DNA from: Aquimarina latercula DSM 2041 | Lineage (GTDB): Bacteria; Bacteroidota; Bacteroidia; Flavobacteriales; Flavobacteriaceae | Direction: 5' to 3' | Length of the DNA: 64,000 nucleotides | NCBI RefSeq assembly: GCF_000430645.1 | Contig: NZ_KE387185.1 | Span: forward strand, 903,780 to 967,779 | Part shown: piece by piece, positions 1 through 10,000 of the stretch | Position numbering within the stretch: position 1 is the stretch's first letter | How the letters are laid out: each line of letters opens with the position of its first letter | The notes under the pieces: model-generated | What the model was told of the DNA's origin: nothing | Seen by the model: only the letters and a program-made list of their open reading frames with translations | The model's database searches: none | Position numbers and translations under genes: made by a program

Positions 1-75
1 ATATCCTTCATTTTGTAATTCTACAACGGTATGCGATCCGATAAACCCCAATCCACCGGTAACTAGTATTTTCAT
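1..75 (-). CDS. galE: UDP-glucose 4-epimerase, N-terminal fragment (cut by window edge)
   Basis: Reading from ATG at 75 down to base 1 gives 25 residues beginning MKILVTGGLGFIGSHTVVEL. This is the Rossmann NAD-binding start (TGGxGFIGSH) typical of GalE, which interconverts UDP-galactose and UDP-glucose in the Leloir pathway. The rest lies outside the window. It follows the SGLT-type symporter on the same strand with a gap of about 90 bases, so it may be the last visible gene of the galactoside locus. Other extended short-chain dehydrogenase epimerases share this N-terminus, but the SHTVVEL continuation favours GalE. Confidence 0.8.
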   Translation of the reverse strand, partial: MKILVTGGLGFIGSHTVVELQNEGY

Positions 76-168
76 TTTTTTGTTTTCAAGAGTTTTTACT
101 AAAGTATATTGTAAAGTTACTACAATATGATATATAACTAAAAATAGATTAGGAATAAGTTTTAGTAA

Positions 169-1815
169 TTAGAAAATCAAATATGTACTCACTACTAAAG
201 CTGTAATAATCCCTCCAGTGATCAAGGCATATTTCCAAGGAGTAGTGTCTATAACATCCGTGGTAATAGGTGTGTAAATTTCTGTTTTTGGTTTTAGTAC
301 TCCAATGATCAGCATGATAATTACATTGATTACAAATAAGATACCCATAATATGTAAAAAATGAGGATATGCTTCAGCTTTTATAATGGCTAATTGATCT
401 ACATCTGTAATGCCATTAATAGAAGCTTCTACTAAGGCTTCATTTGTAAAATAAGGGCCAAGAATGAGTAAACTTATTAAGTACATAAGTACTCCTGCAA
501 TTAGGACTATTTTAGCACCGATAGCAGGAACTTTTTTTGTTAAAATACCAATGATAACAACCGCCAAAATAGGAACACTTAAACTTCCTAATGCCTGTTG
601 AATATAGGAAAATAATCCTTCAGGAGCATTTGCTATAAATGGTGCAATCGTCATGGAAATTATGGCTATAATAAGTCCAAATAGTTTTCCAGCTTTTACT
701 GTTTGAAGTTCATTAGCATTAGGCTTAAAGAATTTTTTGTAAAGGTCAAATCCAAATAGTGTGGCGCTGCTATTTAATAAACTATTAAAAGAACTTAGAA
801 CAGCTCCAAAAAGAACAGCGGCAAAAAAACCAAGTAACGCAGGAGGAAGAACTTTTCGCACTAATTCTGGATAGGCTTGATCCGCAGAATCAAGTTCTCC
901 ATTAAAAACATTCCAAGCAATAATTCCAGGAAGCACAACAATTATTGGTATCAAAAATTTTACAAAGGCAGCAAGCATCATACCTTTTTGCCCTTCTTTT
1001 AAGCTTTTAGCGCCAAAAACACGTTGTAATATAGATTGATTTGTTCCCCAATAATACATTTGAGCAATCATCATTCCTGTAAAAATAGTTCCTACTGGGA
1101 TTGATGAAGTAACTCCTCCAGTTACATTAAATTTATCTCGATTTTCTGTCCACAAAGTTTGTACACCATTCATCATGTTTCCATCACCAATTAACTTCAA
1201 TCCGAAATATGGAATGAATAATCCGCCTATTAATAAACCTATTGCATTTATAAGATCCGACACGGCAACAGCTTTTAATCCTCCAAAAATTGCATATATA
1301 ACCCCAATCAATCCAATGCTCCATACACAAAGCGAAATAGTAGCAGATTGGGATAGATTTAATAAAGATGGTAAATCAAACATAGTGCTAAATGCTAGTG
1401 ATCCAGAATAAAGGATTGTAGGTAGCAACACAATACTAAACGCAATTAAAAATAAAACAGATAGTATTGCTTTTGTGTTTTCGTCAAAACGTTTTTCTAT
1501 AAATTCTGGAATGGTGGTAATACCAACTTTCATGTATTTTGGTAATAACCATATAGCTGTAAGTATCATAGCAATAGCAGCTAGTGTCTCCCAAGCCATT
1601 ACCAGAATACCTTCTGTAAATGCTTGACCATTTAAGCCAACAATTTGTTCTGCCGATAAATTGGTAAGTAATAATGAACCTGCAATAGTGATAGCACCAA
1701 GACTTCTGCCTCCTAAGTAATACCCATCAGCAGATTTTTCGTCTGTACTCCGAGTTTTCCACCAAGCATATATTGCTACAAGTAATGTAAATCCGATAAA
1801 TGATAATATGCCCAT
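169..1815 (-). CDS. Sodium/solute symporter, SGLT-type (likely Na+/galactose or galactoside)
   Basis: A 548-residue inner-membrane protein of the SSS family with about 14 hydrophobic segments spread over its length. It resembles Vibrio SGLT. The NLSAEQ motif, the Glu of AWETL, YYWGTNQ and the Lys of AFVKFLIP lie where that transporter lines its sugar and sodium sites. I therefore infer Na+-driven uptake of a galactose-like sugar or small galactoside from the periplasm. The gene lies 48 bases downstream of the glpK-glpD fusion and upstream of galE, probably in one transcript. Substrate is not proven, because related SSS members carry glucose, inositol or sialic acid. Confidence 0.85.
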   Translation of the reverse strand: MGILSFIGFTLLVAIYAWWKTRSTDEKSADGYYLGGRSLGAITIAGSLLLTNLSAEQIVGLNGQAFTEGILVMAWETLAAIAMILTAIWLLPKYMKVGITTIPEFIEKRFDENTKAILSVLFLIAFSIVLLPTILYSGSLAFSTMFDLPSLLNLSQSATISLCVWSIGLIGVIYAIFGGLKAVAVSDLINAIGLLIGGLFIPYFGLKLIGDGNMMNGVQTLWTENRDKFNVTGGVTSSIPVGTIFTGMMIAQMYYWGTNQSILQRVFGAKSLKEGQKGMMLAAFVKFLIPIIVVLPGIIAWNVFNGELDSADQAYPELVRKVLPPALLGFFAAVLFGAVLSSFNSLLNSSATLFGFDLYKKFFKPNANELQTVKAGKLFGLIIAIISMTIAPFIANAPEGLFSYIQQALGSLSVPILAVVIIGILTKKVPAIGAKIVLIAGVLMYLISLLILGPYFTNEALVEASINGITDVDQLAIIKAEAYPHFLHIMGILFVINVIIMLIIGVLKPKTEIYTPITTDVIDTTPWKYALITGGIITALVVSTYLIF

Positions 1816-1863
1816 ACAAGTTTTGTGTTAAATTGATAAATCAGATGATTATATGTTTTTAAT

Positions 1864-4800
1864 TTAAGCAATTTCGTGCTCATAATAAGTGGATGCATCT
1901 TGTAATAACAAATCTAGGTATTCATTTTCCTTTGCCAGACGTTGTTCATCCCAATGTAAATATTTTATAAGATCCTCTTGTACTAATGATCGATATTGAC
2001 GAACACTATTAATATCAAAATAGAGTCTACCGGTTCGTCGCACAAAAAAATCTGCCAAACCGTTTATCATCTCATGATGTACGCCATACCAAACTTCTGA
2101 TCGTATTAATTTTTCTTCAATAGAATCGTTTAGAAAGTAACCAACTTTATTAATGATAGTATTTGCTTGTTTACCATATGTAGTGGCTAAATACCATCCG
2201 TAGTATTCATCCTGTATATTTAGATCTTTTAGCTGTTGATTAATTTGTAGAAGATATTTTTCCACTTCTTCAGTATCTTTTAATGGATCATTAGTAAGTG
2301 GTATATTTTGTGTATGTGATTTTGAGAATTGTTCTCTTTTTTTGGAGCTCATTGTTTTAAGAACTGCATCAATAACACGTTGCGCCATTTTACGATACCC
2401 TGTTAATTTTCCTCCAGCTATTGAAATCAATCCTGTTTTAGAAATAAATATCTCATCTTTTCTGGATAATTCTGAAGGGTCTTTGCCGTCTTCGTGTATC
2501 AGTGGTCGCAGTCCAGCCCAGTTAGACTCTATATCATCTATTGTGAGTTGCACAGAAGGGAACATATTATTAACCGCGTCTAATAAGTATTGAGCATCTT
2601 CTTGTGTAGCTACTACCCGGTTTAAATTAGCCTTGTAGTTGGTATCCGTAGTTCCTACATATGTTGCGCGACCTCTGGGGATAGCAAAAATCATTCTTCC
2701 ATCGGATACGTCAAAATAGATAGATTGTGTAAGAGGAAATCGTTCTCGTGAAAAAACAATGTGTACACCTTTTGTAAGGTGTAAATACTTGTTATTCATA
2801 GAGTGATCTTTTTCTCTTAATAAATCCACCCAAGGACCTGCTGCAGAAACATAGTTTCTGGATTTTATAGTTATTTTTTTATTCGAATTATATTCTAAAC
2901 ACTCTAAACTTTTTATTTTTCCTTCAGTATCATAGTTAAAGGTTGTCATTTCGCAATAATTGATGATGTTTGCTCCATATGAAGCTGCTTTTTTAAGAAG
3001 CTCTACGGTAAGTCTCGCATCATCTGTACGATATTCTGCATAATAACCACCTCCAGTAAGTCCATTTTTATTTAATAAAGGTTCCTTGGCAATTGTTTCT
3101 TCAATACTTAGCATTTTTCGTTTGTCATCTCCTTCTACATTTGCTAAAAAATCATATACTTTTAATCCAATCGCAGTCATCATCTTTCCATACGTACCAC
3201 CTTCTATTAATGGTAATAACATTTTTTCTGGAACGACTAAATGGGGGGCAAGTTTATGAACCATAGCACGCTCACTTCCTGATTCTTTTACCAAACCTAT
3301 TTCCATTTGTTTTAGATATCGTAGTCCACCGTGAATCAGTTTTGTAGACTTATTACTGGTTCCGGATGCAAAATCGTTTTTTTCTACCAGGCATACTTTT
3401 AAGCCTCTCGAAGCTGCGTCTAAAGCAATTCCGGCTCCGGTCACACCACCACCAATAATAAAGAGATCATATTTGGTAGTTTGTGCTTTTTGTAATTGTA
3501 TGTGTCGGTCTAGAATAGAAAAACGTATAGGACCTTGTTCTTTTACAGATAGCATTTTTGCATTGGTAGATTTTGTGCGTTCTACTGCGTCCTTCCATCC
3601 ACTATATTTTCTACTCCTTTCGTGTTCATTAATCTGGGGTTTAAACTTAGTATCGACAATTCTAATTCTGGAAATGTCTTTTTTAGTCCAAACCCCAGCT
3701 TTTATTCCTGCCAGGAATGCAGCACCAAGTGCTGTAACTTCTAACATTGCTGGTCGATCAACCTCTACATTGAGGATGTCAGCCTGAAATTGCATCAAAT
3801 AGTTGTTAGCAGATGCGCCTCCATCTACTTTAAGTTCTTTCATTAGCTTACCACTATCTTCGACCATAGCATCTAATACATCACGAGTTTGGTAGGCTAA
3901 GGCATCTACAGTAGCTTTTATAATTTCATTTTTACCGGAATCCAATGTTAGTCCATATATTGCTCCTTTAGCATTCATGTCCCAATAAGGAGCTCCAAGA
4001 CCGGCAAAAGCGGGAACAACGTACAAACCTTTAGAAGAGGGAGTAGATATACAGATCTCTTCTGTTTCAGAAGCTTTAGAAATGACTTGCAATTTATCAC
4101 GAAGCCATTGTACAGAAGCACCCCCTACGAAAACACTACCTTCGAGCGCATATTTGATATTATCTTCAGGAAGACTACAACATAAAGTTGTTAATAAGCC
4201 ATTCTTAGAATGGTAGGCTTTTTTTCCTGTATTTAATAATAAAAAACAGCCTGTGCCATAGGTGTTTTTAGCAATTCCTGATTTATAACCACCTTGGCCA
4301 AATAAAGATGCTTGTTGATCTCCGGCAACTCCATATATCGGAATCTCTTTTCCTTGATAAGAAATATTTCCAAAGTCTGATGATGAATATTGAACTTTGG
4401 GTAACATTTCCTTAGGAATGTCTAGTGCATTTAACATAGTTTCATCCCATTCTAATCGTATGATATTATATAACATTGTTCGAGATGCGTTGGAATGATC
4501 CGTCACATGTCTTGATCCATTTGTAAATTTCCAAATTAGCCAGGTATCAATTGTACCAAATAGCAGATCTCCTTTGTTAGCTTTTTCTCTTGCCCCTTCT
4601 ACATTGTCTAGAATCCATTTTAATTTTGTGCCAGAAAAATAAGAGTCAATTACCAAACCGGTGTTCTTAGAAACATAATCTTCTAAACCAATAGACTTAA
4701 GATTTTTACAAATGTTAGAAGTTCTTTTGTCTAACCAAACAATAGCGTTATGTACTGGTTTCCCTGTAGTTTTATCCCAAACAACTGTTGTCTCTCTTTG

Positions 4801-5043
4801 ATTGGTGATTCCAACACCAGCGATTTGATCAATACTTATTTTAGATGTAGCTAATACTTCTTCAAAAACGTTTTTTTGATGTTGAAAAATTTCTTCAGGA
4901 TCATGTTCTACCCATCCAGATTGAGGATAATGTTGTGTTAGTTCTTTTTGAGAGATGCCACAAATACTGCCATTATTATCAAAAATAATAGCTCTAGTAC
5001 TAGTTGTTCCTTGATCAAATGCAATGATATATTTTTTATCCAT
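1864..5043 (-). CDS. Glycerol kinase - glycerol-3-phosphate dehydrogenase fusion protein
   Basis: A single 1059-codon frame joins two complete enzymes. Residues 1 to about 495 are an FGGY-family glycerol kinase: the phosphate-binding DQGTTSTR at 10-17, GITNQRETTVVWD, GVAGDQQASLFGQ, and DGGASANNYLMQFQ near the C-terminus. Residues from about 525 to 1059 are a full-length FAD glycerol-3-phosphate dehydrogenase (GlpD): GGGVTGAGIALDAASRG, TSNKSTKLIHGGLRYL, YRTDDARLTVELL, and GGKLTGYRKMAQ before the C-terminal cap. A linker of roughly 28 residues connects them. The product of the first half, glycerol 3-phosphate, is the substrate of the second, which yields dihydroxyacetone phosphate and reduces quinones at the membrane. 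Neither domain has an obvious lost motif. No glpF is nearby. An internal start at the Met just before the linker could also produce free GlpD. Confidence 0.95.
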   Translation of the reverse strand: MDKKYIIAFDQGTTSTRAIIFDNNGSICGISQKELTQHYPQSGWVEHDPEEIFQHQKNVFEEVLATSKISIDQIAGVGITNQRETTVVWDKTTGKPVHNAIVWLDKRTSNICKNLKSIGLEDYVSKNTGLVIDSYFSGTKLKWILDNVEGAREKANKGDLLFGTIDTWLIWKFTNGSRHVTDHSNASRTMLYNIIRLEWDETMLNALDIPKEMLPKVQYSSSDFGNISYQGKEIPIYGVAGDQQASLFGQGGYKSGIAKNTYGTGCFLLLNTGKKAYHSKNGLLTTLCCSLPEDNIKYALEGSVFVGGASVQWLRDKLQVISKASETEEICISTPSSKGLYVVPAFAGLGAPYWDMNAKGAIYGLTLDSGKNEIIKATVDALAYQTRDVLDAMVEDSGKLMKELKVDGGASANNYLMQFQADILNVEVDRPAMLEVTALGAAFLAGIKAGVWTKKDISRIRIVDTKFKPQINEHERSRKYSGWKDAVERTKSTNAKMLSVKEQGPIRFSILDRHIQLQKAQTTKYDLFIIGGGVTGAGIALDAASRGLKVCLVEKNDFASGTSNKSTKLIHGGLRYLKQMEIGLVKESGSERAMVHKLAPHLVVPEKMLLPLIEGGTYGKMMTAIGLKVYDFLANVEGDDKRKMLSIEETIAKEPLLNKNGLTGGGYYAEYRTDDARLTVELLKKAASYGANIINYCEMTTFNYDTEGKIKSLECLEYNSNKKITIKSRNYVSAAGPWVDLLREKDHSMNNKYLHLTKGVHIVFSRERFPLTQSIYFDVSDGRMIFAIPRGRATYVGTTDTNYKANLNRVVATQEDAQYLLDAVNNMFPSVQLTIDDIESNWAGLRPLIHEDGKDPSELSRKDEIFISKTGLISIAGGKLTGYRKMAQRVIDAVLKTMSSKKREQFSKSHTQNIPLTNDPLKDTEEVEKYLLQINQQLKDLNIQDEYYGWYLATTYGKQANTIINKVGYFLNDSIEEKLIRSEVWYGVHHEMINGLADFFVRRTGRLYFDINSVRQYRSLVQEDLIKYLHWDEQRLAKENEYLDLLLQDASTYYEHEIA

Positions 5044-5097
5044 CAGTGATAGTTGACTTTATTTTTATATACTTTCTTGGTTGATGATTTCTTTGTG

Positions 5098-5131
5098 ATC
5101 TTCTAAAAAAACAATGTTATTTTTAGAAGAT
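5098..5131 (-). promoter_or_regulatory. Stem-loop in the leader of the glpK-glpD fusion gene
   Basis: ATCTTCTAAAAA (5098-5109) and TTTTTAGAAGAT (5120-5131) are perfect 12-bp arms around a 10-base loop. They end 55 bases before the ATG at 5043, inside the predicted 5' untranslated region. The A/T-rich stem without a following U-run argues against a terminator. A role in mRNA stability or protein binding is possible but unproven. Confidence 0.45.
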
Positions 5132-5172
5132 TGGTCAATTGATTATAAATATCTGAATTATTAAAGCAATTG

Positions 5173-5203
5173 AAAAGATAATTACGAACTAAAAAAAATG
5201 CAA
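5173..5203 (-). promoter_or_regulatory. Candidate Bacteroidota-type promoter of the glpK-glpD fusion
   Basis: On the minus strand TTG (5201-5203) is followed after 20 bases by TATCTTTT (5173-5180). That is one mismatch from the -7 consensus TAnnTTTG with standard spacing. It would give a leader of about 120 bases. It suggests the glycerol genes can be expressed separately from the upstream GH36/Sus genes. Confidence 0.4.
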
Positions 5204-5265
5204 TCGTTTGTATTATTTTTTATAAGGTATATTGATGATTTTATTGATTTTTTTAATGAAATCAT

Positions 5266-7032
5266 TTAAGATCCGGTGTTTTTTTCTAATCTAATCAATC
5301 CACAAACTGGAGCTTTTATCTGAACTACTCCAATGAGAATCATTAAGTTACATTCGTGTGTTATTTTTCCTGTACAATCGTAAGTCGTACAATGATATGC
5401 TCCATAATTTTTATCACTGTTTAGCACAATTTTAGTAACTAATTGACCATTGATGATGTCAATTTTATTTGTAATTTCATTAAAATCAACTATATAGTTA
5501 TCAAACACTCCTATAATTGTATGATCATTTAGAGAAGATTTGAGTATTGGGTAATTAGCCAAAGGTTTTTGTGGTATAAAGTTTCCTTTAAGAAAAATCT
5601 GTGAATGATTTCTCCAATAATGAGTATAAAAATGTATCATAGATAATTCTTCTGATGTTGCTTCTTGTAGTAATACAGAAAGTTGTGGAACTCCAAATAA
5701 AATATTTACCAGTTGTAATGCTTTTATTTCTAGAGGTTCCTCTTTATGATAGGTAAACATATCACTGTGTACAGCAGTATCTCCACAAATCATCTTGATA
5801 TCGGTGATACGTACGCGATTCATTAAAGAATCACCTGGGCAATCAAAAGCCCTAAACATATTTCCATATTTTCGCATGGCTGGACCGGTATATTTTTGAC
5901 GAAATTCGATTACAACTTCTTGATTGATTGCGTGTAGGGAACTTATGATGTCGGTCATTAATCGATCAACAGCTAGATTTACGGAGGAATAGTCTCTTCC
6001 GTTTTCTTTGGTTAGTTTGGTGCTAGGGTATACTTTGAATTCATCAATAAAATCTAGTTTGAATCCATCAATTCCCCACATGTTTAAGGCATTTACATAT
6101 AAATTTATTAGGTATTCTCTTACTTCTGGATATCTTGGGTCAAATACGGGAGCCCAACGATGTTCTTCTGTAAGGAATTTACCTTTAAATTTTTTATAAG
6201 CTTCTGATTTTTTACCACAAAAAGGAACAGAATACCATAAAGCTAATTTCATTCCTGTAGCGTGAATTTTGCTCACAAAATGTTTCATTTTAGGAATTCT
6301 TTCTGGATACCAATCTCCAGTATAATCATATCCTCTATTTTCATCCTTGGTTTGCCATCCATCATCAATGATTATTAGTTCATACCCTAAATCAGATGCA
6401 ATTTTACACTCCTCAATAAGGGTTTCTATATTTAGTTTTTGATGGAACTGGTACCAAGTAGAATAAACAGGGACTTTTGCTAAATCAGGGACCGTAACTG
6501 GGGTAAGATTTTCGAAACTTTCCCACCATTTCCCTACGTTTTTTAGAGATTCTGAAAAAGATTGATCACTTTGATCTATTCTTAGTTGTGCATTGTAATT
6601 AGAAATTGAATGATGTCTTTCTGTAAAAAACGATATGTGACAATAGATACAGTTATCTTCTTCTCGATATAAGGCATTAAGTTTTTTGGTGTTTATTGCA
6701 TCAGAACAAGCAAAGGTGATAACGTTGTTGTCGTCATGGCCAAATAATGAAATTACTGGAGAATCAACAGAAATTCTTGATTCCATATGATCCAATTCCC
6801 AATCATCCATGATTCTTTTTGCAAAATCAGTAGTAGGTTTCCAAACACCTTTGATATTAACCGCGGGAATCTTCCATTTAAAGGTTACCGTTTGGGGTGT
6901 AAATGTAGTTATGGATGTGAAATTTATATTATATATAGTGACTCCATTTTGTTCTTCAAGTAGCGTTATGTCAACTTGAAAATCTTTGGACTCTTGTATT
7001 ACCTCGATATTATGAGTAATTACTTCTTTCAT
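5266..7032 (-). CDS. GH36-type alpha-galactosidase, predicted cytoplasmic
   Basis: A 588-residue glycoside hydrolase of the GH36 (melibiase) clan with an N-terminal beta-rich domain (about 1-180) and a TIM barrel. The barrel carries LIIIDDGWQ, the MKLALWYSVPF strand, and WGIDGFKLDF, whose Asp327 is the expected nucleophile. Asp397 or Asp401 in FDCPGDS is the candidate acid/base. There is no signal peptide or lipobox, so the enzyme should act in the cytoplasm on an imported substrate. That is unusual for a Sus locus, where such enzymes are normally exported. It begins 29 bases after the FG-GAP lipoprotein gene and precedes the glycerol-catabolic fusion gene. Retaining cleavage of terminal alpha-galactosides is the family activity. 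An alpha-N-acetylgalactosaminidase specificity cannot be excluded. Confidence 0.85.
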   Translation of the reverse strand: MKEVITHNIEVIQESKDFQVDITLLEEQNGVTIYNINFTSITTFTPQTVTFKWKIPAVNIKGVWKPTTDFAKRIMDDWELDHMESRISVDSPVISLFGHDDNNVITFACSDAINTKKLNALYREEDNCIYCHISFFTERHHSISNYNAQLRIDQSDQSFSESLKNVGKWWESFENLTPVTVPDLAKVPVYSTWYQFHQKLNIETLIEECKIASDLGYELIIIDDGWQTKDENRGYDYTGDWYPERIPKMKHFVSKIHATGMKLALWYSVPFCGKKSEAYKKFKGKFLTEEHRWAPVFDPRYPEVREYLINLYVNALNMWGIDGFKLDFIDEFKVYPSTKLTKENGRDYSSVNLAVDRLMTDIISSLHAINQEVVIEFRQKYTGPAMRKYGNMFRAFDCPGDSLMNRVRITDIKMICGDTAVHSDMFTYHKEEPLEIKALQLVNILFGVPQLSVLLQEATSEELSMIHFYTHYWRNHSQIFLKGNFIPQKPLANYPILKSSLNDHTIIGVFDNYIVDFNEITNKIDIINGQLVTKIVLNSDKNYGAYHCTTYDCTGKITHECNLMILIGVVQIKAPVCGLIRLEKNTGS

Positions 7033-7061
7033 TCGTTTTTATTCTTTATTATTTGGTAAAA

Positions 7062-10000
7062 TCAGTTTTTTGCCAAAGCATTTCTTTTTTTACTCTGTAT
7101 TCGATATACCATTGTACTATCATTATTTTGTGTAGCAAGAATTAATTTTTCATTGTTCCTGTTTTGCATAGAAATAATATGATTAGATTGTTTGGGGACA
7201 AGAAACCCTGTCTTATTATTCTTTGTAGGGATGAAACCTTTTTCTGATCCCTTTAAATAGATTCCTATTATGGCATCGTGTCTGCCATAACTTGCTTCTG
7301 CGGAATAATCATTCCCCACAATCAACACATCTTTAAAACCATCCTGATCAATATCCTCTACAAGAAAATTATTGATAGGAGATTGTTGACAAGGTTCAGG
7401 TAAAAACTTGACTTTGAAAGTATTGTTACCTATGTTTTCTGCATAAATAGATTGAAATATATGAGCGCTAAAAGTTTCTTCTTCTAAATTATTAATATTC
7501 AACAATTCCTTAAAATTAGCTTTAGCAAATTCATTATACGTTGGGTATTGTTTCTTTAAACTCACTAATTGTTTCATGACGTCGTCCCTAGTGTGAATTG
7601 GTTGCAATGATAATCCATTAGATGTCTTGAAATACTGCGCTAGCAAGGGGTCAATACTTCCGTTATTGTCAAAATCTTTTTTGTACACATATACGGCTTG
7701 ATTAAACATTGGCTTGATGTATCCGTTGATACCTTGATTACCTGCAAGTATATCTTGATCACCATCGTTATCAATATCTGCCAGTGTAATACTGTTCCAC
7801 CAACCAGACATATTCAATGTGTTTCCTTGCGTATCTATCCATTTTATAGGAATTTCTTTTGCTTTGTTTGTATCGATTTGATATATAGAAATTGGCATCC
7901 ACTGTCCAACTACAATAAGTTCCTTAGTTTTATTATTGTTAATATCCGCCCAGGTAGCATCTGTTACTATTCCTGATCCAGAAAATGGAATGTTGTTGTT
8001 TATGGAAAGATTGCCTTTTTGATTAGTGATTAAATAGCTAGGAGTAGAAAGTGGATATTTCCCTGTTAATACACTGCCTCCAACAAAAATATTTTGTATA
8101 CCCGTATTATCAGTGTTGTCTGCTGTCACACAAGCTGTATTTGTTATTATTTTGGAAAGAGTTTTAGTTTCACTTATTAAAAAAGAACCAGTTCCGTCAT
8201 TAATGTATATTCTGTCTTTTAATAGTTCGTCATTATTTCCAGCATCAGTTCCACCACTACCGATGTACAAATCTTTGTCTCCATCATAATCTATATCAAT
8301 AAATAAAGCCGCAGTATCTTCGTATTTAGTGTCAAATTTCTGCTTAGGTTTATAAACACCATTTTGGTTTTCGCTAAAAAGAGTGCCAGAAAAACCTTTA
8401 CTGCCACCAATAAAGATTTCTTCACCTTGTTTATTGTCTACGTTTTCACTTATAATGCATGGACCCAAAGAATTAAATTGATGACTTAATAAGGATTGTT
8501 GTAGGTAGTCATTTAAATAGTTTTCGGTATGTGCAAATGAAAAGGTACTGATATCTTTTTGAAATAAAAGATCAGTTTCTTTTTCTGAAGGATTATCAAA
8601 AGAATTTTGATGATTAATAATTATAAGTTGGTTCGATGGAATATCTTTTTTATAACTAATAGCACCATTAGGCCATAGTATCTTTAATGAATCAACTTTT
8701 TCTGAATGCAAACCAAAGTGAATAATTGGCTCTACAGAAGATAAATATCCTTTGATGGTGGATTGATATTGTGTTTGTTTAGTACCATTATCCCACAAGG
8801 TAATTTTTGCCCCAATTCCATTTTTATTTTTATCTGTTCCTTTTAGTTGTACTCTTAAAAACTTCTTGTTTTTTTCCGATATATGATTTTCTAGTATAAA
8901 TGCAGGACTATTTATATTGTTTACGATTAAATCTAAATCTCCATCTTGATCTAAATCCGCGTAGGCGGAGCCATTAGAGTAGGAATTTTTCTCATCTATC
9001 CATTGAGAGGAAACATCGGTAAATTGAGCATTACCTTTATTTTCATAGATTACATTCGGAAGATGAATTCCTGGAAGTTGTTCAATTAGATTTTTGGATT
9101 TTTCTTTTCTAGCATTTGGTGTTCCAAAGATGTTATTATGTCCAGAATAATTAATAAAATCAAGATCTGTAATGTCTTTAACATAACCATTTGTAATGTA
9201 AATATCTTTATTTCCATCATTATTGTAGTCTGCAATTAGTGGTGCCCAACTCCAATCTGTACTGGCAATGCCAGAAGCGAATCCAATTTCTGATGCTGGT
9301 AATATTTGACCTTTGATAAGGCCATTATGAATTTGAAGTGTATTGTGAACATATTGCGGAGTATATCCATTTCTTTTGGATAATAAATATTTATCATAAT
9401 TGTTAGAAGCTAACATTTTCTTTTGTCTCTGATAATCATTAGGCAACATGTCTACCACCATAATATCCGGTAATAAATCATTATTAATATCTGCTACATC
9501 AACTCCCATTGCATTATAGGTTTGTTTTGATAAAACCTGTTGGTTCATTTCGCTAAATCCAAGATGAATTCCGTTACTGTTTTTACCCTTATTGATGTAC
9601 AAAAGGTCATTGGTAATAAAATCATTACTAATGTAGATATCGGGTAAATTATCGTTATTAAAATCATTAATAGCTACTCCTAATCCAAATCCTTTATGAG
9701 TGATACCCATACTATCTGAGACGTTAGAGAAAAATATTTGATTCGTATTTTTTAAAGTTTTGTTTTCTAATAAGTAATCGGATAAATGTTTAGGTTGATA
9801 AATTTTGGGTATAGGAGTATTTCGATCTCTTTTGGTATTACCATTATGAACAATATATGCATCTAAATCGCCATCTAAATCATAATCAAAAAAAACAGTT
9901 TGTTGGCTATAACTGCCATCATCTAGTCCATAGATTGAAGCTTGTTCTTTAAAATAAGGGATTCCCTTCTTACTTAAACCTTGGTTTATAAACAATAGAT

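Noticed and set aside
3440-3570. Possible assembly frameshift or missing stop joining glpK and glpD
   Set aside because: The frame is continuous, the linker is a plausible length and neither domain is truncated, so a real fusion is the simplest reading. Independent resequencing would settle it.
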